From: CAZWUZ01 sp964637655 [NCBI: uncultured bacterium] | Lineage (GTDB): Bacteria > DAOPZR01 | Length of the DNA stretch: 12,090 nucleotides | Direction of reading: 5' to 3' | Assembly: GCA_964637655.1 (NCBI GenBank) | Contig: CAZWUZ010000033.1 | Span: 1 to 12,090 of the forward strand | Part shown: piece after piece, positions 1-6,753 of the stretch | Position numbering within the stretch: position 1 is the stretch's first letter | Layout of the letters: each line of letters starts with the position of its first letter | Translations under genes and position numbers: made by a program | Notes under the pieces: generated by a model | The model's database searches: none | What the model was told of the DNA's origin: nothing | What the model saw: only the letters and a program-made list of their open reading frames with translations

Positions 1-1
1 G

Positions 2-1057
2 AAAACCGGCCAGCTCTCCATCGGGGCGGCCTACAGCCGGCTCGACAGCCTGATGGGCCTGCTCGAAGTCAAAAAGCGCAATTTCTCCGCCACGGATTTC
101 TGGAGTTTCACCGGGCGCGGCCAGGATTTCAGCATGCGCGCCGAGTATGGCAGCAAACGTCAGAACTTCAATGTCTCCTGGGCTGACCCGTGGATCAACG
201 ACGACCTTGACGACACGCACACGCCCAGCCCGCTGGTACCCATCTACCTCGGCCTGAACGGGTTCAACCTGACCCATGAGTGGGACGGCTACGACGAGGG
301 GCATCTGGGCGGCGGCATCAAACTCGGTCGCCCCATCTACGACAACTTCACCTACGGCTACCTCGGCTACCAGTGGGACCGCATCGACATCGACAACCTC
401 GACTACTGGTCGGCCCCGTCGAGCATCTGGGAATCAGGTGAACGGCACGACCGTGCCAGTTCGCTCAGTGTCGACATCGTGCGCGAGACGCTCGACAACC
501 GCTGGGAGCCGCATACCGGCTACCGCGTGGCGCTGGGTAATACCATGACTGGCGGCGCGCTGGGCGGGACCATCGACTACAACCGCCCGTCGTTCGATTA
601 TACCCAGATGATCCCGACGTCGGAGCGTACCGCGTTCGCTTTCCACCTCGCGTGGACGATGATCGACAACCCGTTCAGCAGCCAGGAGGTGCCGTCGTAC
701 GAACTGCTCTACCTGGGCGGCGCGGACAGCGTGCGCGGGTATCCCGAGCGTTCGCTGGCGGTTTACCCGGGCGAGAACGGCGGCCACACGGCGACCTACT
801 TCAACCTCGAGTGGCGCTACCCGCTGGTGGACAACCTGCTCAGCGGCCTGCTCTTTTTCGACGGCGGCAACGTGTTCGGCGCGCCCGGCAAGGTCGTGTT
901 CAGCGACTTCAAGTACGGGGTCGGGCTCGGCTTCCGCCTGAAAATCATGGGCATGCCGATGCGCCTCGACTACGGCTACCGCCTGGCGGCGAGTTCGCCC
1001 TACGCGGATGACGGGCATGAAGGGGAGATCCACTTCAGTTTCGGCTCGATGTTCTGA
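2..1057 (+). CDS. bamA: BamA outer membrane assembly factor, C-terminal β-barrel (5' partial)
   Basis: This is the C-terminal part of BamA (Omp85 family), the outer-membrane insertase that folds β-barrel proteins. The reading frame is open from base 2, and the first codons read KTGQLSIGAAYS, which resembles the first barrel strand of known BamA proteins. The window therefore holds essentially the whole barrel (351 codons, against about 385 residues in E. coli), while the POTRA domains and start codon lie off the left edge. The conserved VRGY motif of the loop that plugs the barrel (loop 6) is at nt 731-742. The protein ends in HFSFGSMF: alternating hydrophobic/aromatic residues with a terminal Phe, the usual outer-membrane β-signal. 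It is followed by ompH/skp and lpxD, the standard bamA neighbourhood, which argues for BamA rather than TamA or another Omp85 paralogue. Confidence 0.95.
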   Translation, partial: KTGQLSIGAAYSRLDSLMGLLEVKKRNFSATDFWSFTGRGQDFSMRAEYGSKRQNFNVSWADPWINDDLDDTHTPSPLVPIYLGLNGFNLTHEWDGYDEGHLGGGIKLGRPIYDNFTYGYLGYQWDRIDIDNLDYWSAPSSIWESGERHDRASSLSVDIVRETLDNRWEPHTGYRVALGNTMTGGALGGTIDYNRPSFDYTQMIPTSERTAFAFHLAWTMIDNPFSSQEVPSYELLYLGGADSVRGYPERSLAVYPGENGGHTATYFNLEWRYPLVDNLLSGLLFFDGGNVFGAPGKVVFSDFKYGVGLGFRLKIMGMPMRLDYGYRLAASSPYADDGHEGEIHFSFGSMF

Positions 1058-1069
1058 TGCAACTTTCCG

Positions 1070-1084
1070 GACGCGACCGGCGTC
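1070..1084 (+). other. Short inverted repeat between bamA and ompH
   Basis: GACGC (1070-1074) and GCGTC (1080-1084) are perfect 5-bp complements around a 5-nt loop, with a possible extra G-U pair outside. The repeat sits 13 nt after the bamA stop. No T-run follows, so it does not look like an intrinsic terminator. It could be an mRNA-stabilising or attenuating hairpin, or chance in GC-rich DNA. Confidence 0.25.
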
Positions 1085-1099
1085 TAACAGCGTAAATGC

Positions 1100-1115
1100 G
1101 CACCCCGAGCGGTGC
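1100..1115 (+). other. Short inverted repeat abutting the ompH ribosome binding site
   Basis: GCACC (1100-1104) and GGTGC (1111-1115) are perfect 5-bp complements around a 6-nt loop. The 3' arm ends directly before the AGGAGGA Shine-Dalgarno sequence of ompH, which stays outside the stem. The position suggests a possible effect on ribosome access, but the stem is short and could be chance. Confidence 0.25.
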
Positions 1116-1122
1116 AGGAGGA
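1116..1122 (+). promoter_or_regulatory. Ribosome binding site of ompH
   Basis: AGGAGGA is a near-perfect Shine-Dalgarno sequence. It lies 5 nt before the ATG at 1128 and only 2 nt before the ATG at 1125, so it favours 1128 as the start. It also argues against an upstream start inside bamA. Confidence 0.8.
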
Positions 1123-1127
1123 CGATG

Positions 1128-1640
1128 ATGAACGTGTGGCGGATGATGGTGATGGCGGCAGTACTGACAGTGCTGGCGGCGGTGCCGGCGCTGGCCTCGA
1201 GCAACCTGGTGGTCGGCTACATGGGCACGCAGGAAGTGCTCGCGTCCTATACCGCCTATCAGGCGGCCTATCGCGAACTGGAACAGGTGCGCGGGCCGCT
1301 GGAGCAGCAGCTCAAGGAGAAGCAGGAGGAAATCCGTCAGTTGCAGCGCGAACTGGAAACCAACCTGCTGCTGTCGGAATCACGCAAGCAGCAGCTGCAG
1401 GAGCAGATCCGCGCCAAGATGGTGGCGCTGCAGCAGCAGATGGAGGACAATCAGCAGGCGCTCAACACGCAGGAAAAGGCGAAAGTCGAGCCGCTGATGA
1501 AGGCGCTGCAGGAGGCGGTCAAGAAGGTTGCCGTCGCGCGCGGCTACAACGTGGTGCAGGAACGCGGCAATCCGGGCCTGCTGTGGATCGACCCGGCACT
1601 CGATATCACCGCGGATATCATCGCTGAAGTCAACCGGTGA
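1128..1640 (+). CDS. skp: OmpH/Skp family periplasmic chaperone
   Basis: Predicted periplasmic chaperone of the Skp/OmpH family, which holds unfolded outer-membrane proteins on their way to the BAM complex. The product is 170 residues, close to the roughly 160 of E. coli Skp. A signal peptide is clear: a short N-terminus with Arg5, a hydrophobic run through about residue 19, then a PALA|SS cleavage site after Ala23. The mature protein starts with a β-strand (NLVVGYMGTQEVL), as in Skp, followed by a long Gln/Glu/Lys/Leu-rich segment (about residues 48-120) typical of the coiled-coil tentacles, and a C-terminal LWIDPALDIT segment as in other OmpH proteins. The start was chosen from the Shine-Dalgarno spacing; the adjacent ATG at 1125 is the alternative. 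It lies between bamA and lpxD, the usual place for skp, and its TGA overlaps the GTG start of lpxD. Confidence 0.92.
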   Translation: MNVWRMMVMAAVLTVLAAVPALASSNLVVGYMGTQEVLASYTAYQAAYRELEQVRGPLEQQLKEKQEEIRQLQRELETNLLLSESRKQQLQEQIRAKMVALQQQMEDNQQALNTQEKAKVEPLMKALQEAVKKVAVARGYNVVQERGNPGLLWIDPALDITADIIAEVNR

Positions 1641-2686
1641 TTGACGGCAGCAGTGCCAGCGCCCCGCTGACCGCGGCGGCGCTGGCGGAGCGCCTCGGCG
1701 CCCGCGTGGTGGCGGGCGACGGCGGGCGGCTGGTGTGCGGGGTGTGCGGCAACACCGCGCTGCAGGCGGGGGCGCTCACCTACCTGACCGCGGCGCCGGC
1801 GGACGCGGCGGCGCTGGCGGTACTCGGCGCGGTGCTGGTGCCGCCCGGGCTGACGCTGGCAGCGGACGTGCCGCACCTCGAGTGCGCCACTCCGCGCCTC
1901 GCTTTCGCGCAGGCGCTGGCGTACTATCATCCCGAGGAGGTGCCCCCGGCGGGTGTGCATCCGACCGCGGTGGTTGCTCCCGACGCGCAGCTCGGCGCGG
2001 ACGTCAGCATCGGGCCGCACGCGAGCATCGGCAGCGGCGCGGTACTGGGTGACGGCGTCATTGTCGGTGACGGAGCCGTGGTCGGCAACGGCGTGGTTAT
2101 CGGCGCGGGGACGCGCCTCTTTCCGCGTGTGGTCATCTACCCGCGCTGCACGCTGGGGGCGCGCGTGCGGGTGCATGCGGGCACGGTGATCGGGTCCGAC
2201 GGGTTCGGCTATGAGTGGGACGGGACGCGGCATGCAAAAATCCCGCAGGTGGGTGGCGTCAGCATCGAAGACGACGTTGAACTGGGGGCGAATGTCACGG
2301 TGGACAACGGCGTGGTCGGGGCAACGGTCATCCGGCGCGGCACGAAGATCGACAACCTCGTGCACATCGCCCACAACGTCGACATCGGCGAACACTGCCT
2401 GCTGATTTCGCAGGTCGGGGTGGCCGGCAGCGCGCGCGTCGGCGCGGGCTGCGTGCTCGGCGGGCAGGTCGGGGTCGCGGGCCATCTTACCATCGGGCCG
2501 CGCGCGACGATTGCCGCCAAGTCGGGCGTCAGCAAGAGCGTGCCGGGCAATGCCGTCTACAGCGGCTTTCCGCTGCGGCGGCACGAAGAGGAAAAAAAGA
2601 TCAAGGCGGCGCTCGGGCGCCTGCCGCAGCTGCTGCGCCGGGTGGCGCGGCTGGAACAACGGCACGACGGCGGCAACGAGGACTGA
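1637..2686 (+). CDS. lpxD: UDP-3-O-acylglucosamine N-acyltransferase LpxD
   Basis: LpxD transfers a 3-hydroxyacyl chain from acyl-ACP to the 2-amine of UDP-3-O-acyl-glucosamine, the third step of lipid A synthesis, in the cytoplasm. The 349 residues show the usual N-terminal domain ([10 protein letters not shown] near residues 16-25), then a long run of hexapeptide repeats from about residue 105 that forms a left-handed β-helix, with the family signatures GSDGFGY and [12 protein letters not shown], and a C-terminal charged helix. His246 in AHNV matches the catalytic His239 of E. coli. The segment before it reads TVDNG where LpxD proteins commonly have TIDRG, so Asn224 replaces the usual Arg. 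The GTG start overlaps the ompH stop (GTGA), with no clear Shine-Dalgarno sequence, suggesting translational coupling. The stop is 2 nt before the lpxC-fabZ start. Confidence 0.96.
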   Translation: MIDGSSASAPLTAAALAERLGARVVAGDGGRLVCGVCGNTALQAGALTYLTAAPADAAALAVLGAVLVPPGLTLAADVPHLECATPRLAFAQALAYYHPEEVPPAGVHPTAVVAPDAQLGADVSIGPHASIGSGAVLGDGVIVGDGAVVGNGVVIGAGTRLFPRVVIYPRCTLGARVRVHAGTVIGSDGFGYEWDGTRHAKIPQVGGVSIEDDVELGANVTVDNGVVGATVIRRGTKIDNLVHIAHNVDIGEHCLLISQVGVAGSARVGAGCVLGGQVGVAGHLTIGPRATIAAKSGVSKSVPGNAVYSGFPLRRHEEEKKIKAALGRLPQLLRRVARLEQRHDGGNED

Positions 2687-2688
2687 TC

Positions 2689-3987
2689 ATGCAGGGAACG
2701 ATACGTAAAACGGTGACGGTGACGGGCGTGGGGCTGCATACCGGGCGCCAGGTGACGCTGCGCCTGCTCCCCGGCGACCCGGGCAGCGGCCTGACCTTCA
2801 AACGGGTGGATCTCGACGGGCAGCCGTGCCTCGCCGTGGCGGCGGAACATGTCGTCGGGGCGCAGCGCGAGACGGTGCTCGGCACGGAAACCTTCACCAT
2901 CCACACCACCGAGCATCTCATGGCGGCGCTGCGGGTGCGGGAAATCGACAACCTGGTGATCGAACTCGACGGCCCGGAAGTGCCGGTGCTTGACGGCAGC
3001 GCCCGCCGGTGGCTGGAACTGCTCGACGAGGCGGACCGGCAGGAGCAGGGGCTGCCGGCACCGGTGTTCCGCCCGCGCGAGGTCATGTCGGTGACGGCCA
3101 ACGGCGACATCCTGCTGCTGCTGCCGGCCCCCGACCTGAAGATCACCTACCTGCTGCACTACGACTGCCCGAGCATCGGCTCGCAGTACTACTCGCTGAC
3201 GGTGACGCCGGAGAGTTTTGCGCAGGAGATTGCCCCGGCGCGGACCTTCGGACTGAAGGAGGAGGTCGACGCGCTGTACGCGCGCAAACTGGCCAAGGGC
3301 GGCTCGCTGGAGAATGCCGTGGTCTTCGCCCCGGACGGGCCGCTCAACCCCGAGGGGCTGCGCTTTCCCAACGAGCCGGTGCGGCACAAAATCCTCGACC
3401 TGATCGGTGACATGGCGCTGACCGGGGTGCGCGTGCAGGGGCACTTCATCGGCATCCGCTCGGGGCATTATCTGAACGTGCAGCTGATGCACAAGATCCG
3501 CTCGGCGATGCCGCTGACCGCGCCCGGACTGCAGGAAAGTTTCGGCAAGTGTGACATCACCTTTGACGTGACGGCGATCCAGCGCATCCTGCCGCACCGC
3601 TACCCGTTCCTGCTCGTCGACAAGATCATCGGCATGGACGGCGACCGGCGCGTGGTCGGCATCAAGAACGTCACCATCAACGAGCCGTTCTTCCAGGGGC
3701 ATTTTCCCGGCCACCCGGTGATGCCGGGGGTGCTGATCATCGAGGCGATGGCGCAGGTCGGCGGCGTGATGCTGCTGGCGCGCACGGAGAACAGCGGCAA
3801 ACTGGTCTACTTCATGGGGCTGGACGGGGTGCGCTGGCGCAAGCCGGTGGTGCCCGGCGACCAGCTGGTATTCGTGGTCGAGGTGCTGAAAATGAAATCG
3901 CGTATCGGCGCGCTCAGGGGCGCGGCCTATGTCGAGGGAAATCTGGTGGCCGAGGCGGAGATGAAATTCTCCCTCGTCGACCAGTAG
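2689..3987 (+). CDS. lpxC-fabZ: Bifunctional LpxC deacetylase / FabZ dehydratase fusion
   Basis: The N-terminal part (about residues 1-280) is LpxC, the zinc deacetylase acting on UDP-3-O-acyl-GlcNAc, the committed step of lipid A synthesis. The C-terminal part (about 290-432) is FabZ, the (3R)-hydroxyacyl-ACP dehydratase. LpxC motifs are GVGLHTG (13-19), TTEHLMAAL with zinc ligand His76, HKILD with ligands His233 and Asp237, and SGHYL with catalytic His260. FabZ motifs are [14 protein letters not shown] and [11 protein letters not shown]...EAMAQ, with catalytic His338 and Glu352 spaced 14 apart as in known FabZ. Both halves look active. The two enzymes draw on the same 3-hydroxyacyl-ACP pool, so the fusion ties lipid A synthesis to fatty acid elongation. 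Such fusions are known in Bacteroidota and PVC-related bacteria. The start has a weak GAGGA 6 nt upstream. The gene sits 2 nt after lpxD and 9 nt before lpxA. Confidence 0.97.
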   Translation: MQGTIRKTVTVTGVGLHTGRQVTLRLLPGDPGSGLTFKRVDLDGQPCLAVAAEHVVGAQRETVLGTETFTIHTTEHLMAALRVREIDNLVIELDGPEVPVLDGSARRWLELLDEADRQEQGLPAPVFRPREVMSVTANGDILLLLPAPDLKITYLLHYDCPSIGSQYYSLTVTPESFAQEIAPARTFGLKEEVDALYARKLAKGGSLENAVVFAPDGPLNPEGLRFPNEPVRHKILDLIGDMALTGVRVQGHFIGIRSGHYLNVQLMHKIRSAMPLTAPGLQESFGKCDITFDVTAIQRILPHRYPFLLVDKIIGMDGDRRVVGIKNVTINEPFFQGHFPGHPVMPGVLIIEAMAQVGGVMLLARTENSGKLVYFMGLDGVRWRKPVVPGDQLVFVVEVLKMKSRIGALRGAAYVEGNLVAEAEMKFSLVDQ

Positions 3988-3996
3988 GGGACCATC

Positions 3997-4776
3997 ATGG
4001 CGAAGATCCATCCGACGGCGGTGGTTGATCCCGCCAGCGAACTGGCGGCGGATGTCGAAGTCGGCCCGGGGGCGGTGGTCGGCGGCCCCGGCTGCGTCAT
4101 CGGTGCCGGGTGTGTCATCGGCGCGCATGCGCTGGTCGGCCCGCACACCGTGCTGGGAAAAAACAACATCCTCCACCACGGCGCGGTGGTCGGCAGCGAC
4201 CCGCAGGACCTCAAGTTCCGCGGCGAGGTGACGACGCTCACGGTCGGGGACAACAATATCTTCCGCGAGTACTGCACGGTCAACCGCGGCACGGGCAACG
4301 GCGGCGGCGCGACGACCATCGGCAGCGACTGCCTGTTCATGGTCTACAGCCACGTGGCGCATGACTGTCACGTCGGCAGCCGGGTAATCATGGCCAACTC
4401 GGCCACCCTGGCCGGGCATATCAGCGTCGACGATCATGTGACGATCGGCGGACTGACCCCGGTGCATCAGTTCGTGCGCATCGGCACCTTCGCCTTTATC
4501 GGCGGCGGCGGCTGGATCTCGATGGACGTGCCGCCGTTCATGATGGTCGGCGGGCCGGACAGCCAGGTGATGGGGATCAACACCGTCGGGCTGGAGCGGG
4601 CGGGGGTGAGCGCGGAGACGCGCGGGCACCTCAAGGCGGCGTTCAAGCTGCTCTACCGCGCCAATCTCAACCTGAGCGAGGCGATTATCCGCATCGCCCA
4701 GGAGGTGCCCGAGGCGCCCGAGGTGGTGAAACTGCTGACGTTTCTGCGCGCCAGCCAGCGGGGGATCATCCGCTGA
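3997..4776 (+). CDS. lpxA: UDP-N-acetylglucosamine O-acyltransferase LpxA
   Basis: LpxA adds a 3-hydroxyacyl chain from acyl-ACP to the 3-position of UDP-GlcNAc, the first step of lipid A synthesis. The 259 residues (262 in E. coli) begin with IHPTAVVDP and hexapeptide repeats of the β-helix, and end in the typical C-terminal helical domain. Family motifs are SDPQDLKF, SHVAHDC with His122 matching catalytic His125 of E. coli, NSATLAGH, and VHQF with His157 matching His160. Counting 13 residues on from His157 gives Gly170 in the IGGGG stretch. This matches Gly173, the acyl-chain ruler of the E. coli enzyme, where Gly goes with C14 chains and Met (as in Pseudomonas) with C10. By inference this enzyme accepts long chains. 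The AGGGG at 3986-3990 is a plausible ribosome binding site. The TGA overlaps the likely start of the next gene. Confidence 0.97.
   Translation: MAKIHPTAVVDPASELAADVEVGPGAVVGGPGCVIGAGCVIGAHALVGPHTVLGKNNILHHGAVVGSDPQDLKFRGEVTTLTVGDNNIFREYCTVNRGTGNGGGATTIGSDCLFMVYSHVAHDCHVGSRVIMANSATLAGHISVDDHVTIGGLTPVHQFVRIGTFAFIGGGGWISMDVPPFMMVGGPDSQVMGINTVGLERAGVSAETRGHLKAAFKLLYRANLNLSEAIIRIAQEVPEAPEVVKLLTFLRASQRGIIR
4760..4764 (+). promoter_or_regulatory. Possible ribosome binding site for a CTG start at 4773
   Basis: A GGGGG run inside the end of lpxA lies 8 nt upstream of a CTG at 4773-4775, whose last two bases begin the lpxA stop codon. The spacing fits a Shine-Dalgarno role, but G-runs are frequent in this DNA, so this is weak evidence. 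Confidence 0.3.
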
Positions 4777-5630
4777 GCGACGCGCTCGACCTGAGCGTCG
4801 CGCTGATTGTGCGCGACGCGGCGGCGCTGCTGCCGGATCTGCTCGCCTCGCTTCCGGGGCGCGGCGAAGAAGTGGGTGCGGTCGACACCGGGTCGACCGA
4901 CGCGACGGTGGCGCTGCTGCAGGCGCATGGCGCCCGGGTGGAGCACGGGACGCTGGACGACGATTTCAGCGCGGCGCGCAACGCCTCGCTGGCGCTGTGC
5001 ACGCGGGCGTGGACGCTGGTCATCGACGCGGACGAGCGCCTGCCGCGGGATGCGGGCGAGGTGCTCGCTGCGTGGATGCGCAGCCGCCGCTATGACGGCT
5101 ACTGGCTGGCGCGCGACAACGAGGCGCCCGACGGCACGCTGCTCTACCGCGACTGGGTGCTGCGGCTGTTCCGCACTGACCCGGCCATCAGGTTCCGCGG
5201 GCGCGTGCACGAAGGTGTCGAGCGCGCCCTGACGGAGCAGGGGGGGAAGACGGCGCAGCTGCCGCTGGTGCTGCGTCACGCCGGGGTCGGGTTCGACCCG
5301 GCCAAGAGCGACCGCTACCTGCGCCTGCTGGCGCGGGAACAGGCGGAACACCCGGATGACTGGTCCCTGTGGGACCATCAGGGGTGCGAGTATTTCCGCC
5401 GCGGCGAGTACCGCGCGGCGCTGCAGGCGTTCGCGCACATCTGTGCGCAGCAGGTGCAGTATCCCGCGGCATATGCCAATGCGGGGACGCTGCTGCTGCG
5501 GTTCCTCAAGGAACCGCGCGCAGCGCTGCCGTACCTCGAAGCAGCGGTGCGGCAGGAGAAGGACAACGGCGACATCCGCGCGCTGCTGGTGCAGGCGCGG
5601 GCGGCGATAGCGCAGGAGGAACAACGATGA
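4773..5630 (+). CDS. Family 2 glycosyltransferase (WaaE/KdtX type) with TPR-like C-terminus
   Basis: Predicted cytoplasmic GT-A fold sugar transferase that probably adds a sugar to the LPS core or another surface glycan. From the 4773 start it has 285 residues. Visible motifs are the first strand DLSVALIVRDAA (6-17), VDTGSTDAT (37-45), FSAARNASL, the metal/nucleotide-binding DADE (85-88) and RLFR followed by FRGRVHEGV. This set is typical of the WaaE/KdtX branch of family 2. The last 90 or so residues (HPDDWSLWDHQGCEYFRRGEYRAAL onward, quoted here only by its ends) look like TPR helices. The first canonical start, GTG at 4809, would remove the first Rossmann strand. The open frame contains no ATG, GTG or TTG between the lpxA C-terminal region and 4809 that I can find, so CTG at 4773, in a CTGA overlap with the lpxA stop, is proposed. 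The gene ends in an ATGA overlap with the next. Confidence 0.85.
   Translation: MSDALDLSVALIVRDAAALLPDLLASLPGRGEEVGAVDTGSTDATVALLQAHGARVEHGTLDDDFSAARNASLALCTRAWTLVIDADERLPRDAGEVLAAWMRSRRYDGYWLARDNEAPDGTLLYRDWVLRLFRTDPAIRFRGRVHEGVERALTEQGGKTAQLPLVLRHAGVGFDPAKSDRYLRLLAREQAEHPDDWSLWDHQGCEYFRRGEYRAALQAFAHICAQQVQYPAAYANAGTLLLRFLKEPRAALPYLEAAVRQEKDNGDIRALLVQARAAIAQEEQR
5614..5620 (+). promoter_or_regulatory. Ribosome binding site of the SH3-TPR gene
   Basis: AGGAGGA lies 6 nt before the ATG at 5627, inside the end of the glycosyltransferase gene. With the signal peptide that follows, it fixes the start at 5627, although the frame stays open for more than 80 codons upstream. It is one of only two strong Shine-Dalgarno sequences I see in the window. 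Confidence 0.8.
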
Positions 5631-6745
5631 AACGGCTGGAACGATACCTCGTGATGCTGGGCGGCCTGTTGCTGCTGCTGGTGTCCGCCGCGGCGGCTGA
5701 AGAAGCGGTCGTCAAGGTGCCGGTGGAGAACATGCGCACGGCGGTGGGGGGCGAGCGCCTCGGGACGCTGCTCAACGCGGTGAAGTTCACCGTGCTCGAC
5801 CGGCAGCCGAACTGGTACCAGGGCGAGGTGACGTTCTACATCTGGAAACCGTCGGTCAGCGTGTCGGGAACCGCGGGCACGGTGACGGCCACCGGCGGTG
5901 AGAACATCCGCAGCGGCCCGCCCGAGCGCGTGCGTCTGGGCACCCTCGACCGCGGCACGCCGTTTACCGTGCTCAGTCAGGACGGCAACTGGGTCAAGGG
6001 AAAGGTTGTGTTCTGGATCTGGGGCCCGTCGGTGGCGGAACTGCTCGAGACCAGCAAGCTCGAATCGATCCGCAAGTACTGGCAGGCCTACGAGTATTAC
6101 CAGCGCGCGGTGCGCGGCGGCATGCAGACACTCGGGCTGGCGCAGCGGGCGGTGCAGCAGGCGGTGGCGCTGCAGCCCGTCTACCCGCAGGCCTATTTCC
6201 TGCTCGGGCTGATCGAGCGGGCGCGCGAGGATACGGAGGCGGCGCTGGCTGCCTACCGCACGACGCTGGCGCAGAATCCCGACTACGCGGAAGCGCATGT
6301 CAACATGGCGAATGTCTACCTGGTCGACGGGCGGTATGACTCGGCCATCGTGCATTACCGGCAGGCGCTGGGCCGCAATCACGAACTGCGCGAGGCCTAC
6401 TACAACCTCGCGGAGGTGCTGCATGCGCTCGACCGCGACACGGAGGCGGCAGCGGTCTACCTCGAATTTGCCCAGGCGCTGCCGCAGGACCCGACCCCCT
6501 ACTACAATCTCGCCTGCATCTACGCGCTGCAGGGGCGGCGTGATGCGTCGCTGGCCTGGCTGCGCCGCGGTATCAACCGTCTCGACGTGGCGACCCTCGA
6601 AAACGCGCGCCGCGACGCGGACCTTGCGCTGCTGCACGAGGACGCCGAGTTCATCAAACTGGTGACCGACGGGCTGGCGGCGGCACGGCAGCGGGAACAG
6701 GGGGCGGCGGATGCCGCCCGCGCGGCAGGACGCGTGCCGCGCTAA
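5627..6745 (+). CDS. Exported protein with two tandem SH3-like repeats and TPRs
   Basis: No named family is recognised. The 372-residue product starts with a signal peptide (KRLER, a Leu-rich core, then AAAA|EE near residues 21-25), so it is probably periplasmic or membrane-tethered. Two bacterial SH3-like repeats follow: about residues 28-77 (NMRTA, LGTLLN, FTVL, NWYQG, FYIWKPSV) and 84-136 (NIRSGP, LGTLDRGTPFTVL, GNWVKG, FWIWGPSV). Both end in an aromatic-IW-x-PSV element. Residues about 145-330 form helical TPR repeats, with motifs such as YPQAYFLLGLIERA, YAEAHVNMANVYL, REAYYNLAEVL and TPYYNLACIYALQG. Bacterial SH3 domains often bind peptidoglycan or peptides, and TPRs bind proteins, so a wall-linked scaffold for envelope or glycan assembly is a reasonable inference. 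The ATGA overlap with the upstream glycosyltransferase suggests coupled translation. Confidence 0.88.
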   Translation: MKRLERYLVMLGGLLLLLVSAAAAEEAVVKVPVENMRTAVGGERLGTLLNAVKFTVLDRQPNWYQGEVTFYIWKPSVSVSGTAGTVTATGGENIRSGPPERVRLGTLDRGTPFTVLSQDGNWVKGKVVFWIWGPSVAELLETSKLESIRKYWQAYEYYQRAVRGGMQTLGLAQRAVQQAVALQPVYPQAYFLLGLIERAREDTEAALAAYRTTLAQNPDYAEAHVNMANVYLVDGRYDSAIVHYRQALGRNHELREAYYNLAEVLHALDRDTEAAAVYLEFAQALPQDPTPYYNLACIYALQGRRDASLAWLRRGINRLDVATLENARRDADLALLHEDAEFIKLVTDGLAAARQREQGAADAARAAGRVPR

Positions 6746-6753
6746 GCCCGCCG

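Noticed and set aside
1063-1090. A possible promoter in the bamA-ompH gap (CTTTCC, 16 nt, TAACAG)
   Set aside because: Both boxes match the σ70 consensus poorly and the spacing is only passable, so there is not enough to call it.
1008-1127. An upstream ATG at 1008 for ompH, overlapping bamA
   Set aside because: It would add about 40 residues ahead of a clear signal peptide and ignore the AGGAGGA site next to 1128.
2557-4629. A 690-codon open frame on the minus strand opposite lpxD, lpxC-fabZ and lpxA
   Set aside because: The plus-strand genes here are certain from motifs. The antisense product is rich in His, Arg, Asp and Ala with no recognisable domain, as expected from GC-rich codon bias opposite a real gene.
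5369-5626. Upstream extension of the SH3-TPR frame into the GT2 gene
   Set aside because: The stretch is an out-of-frame reading of the GT2 TPR-like region. The Shine-Dalgarno sequence and signal peptide place the start at 5627.
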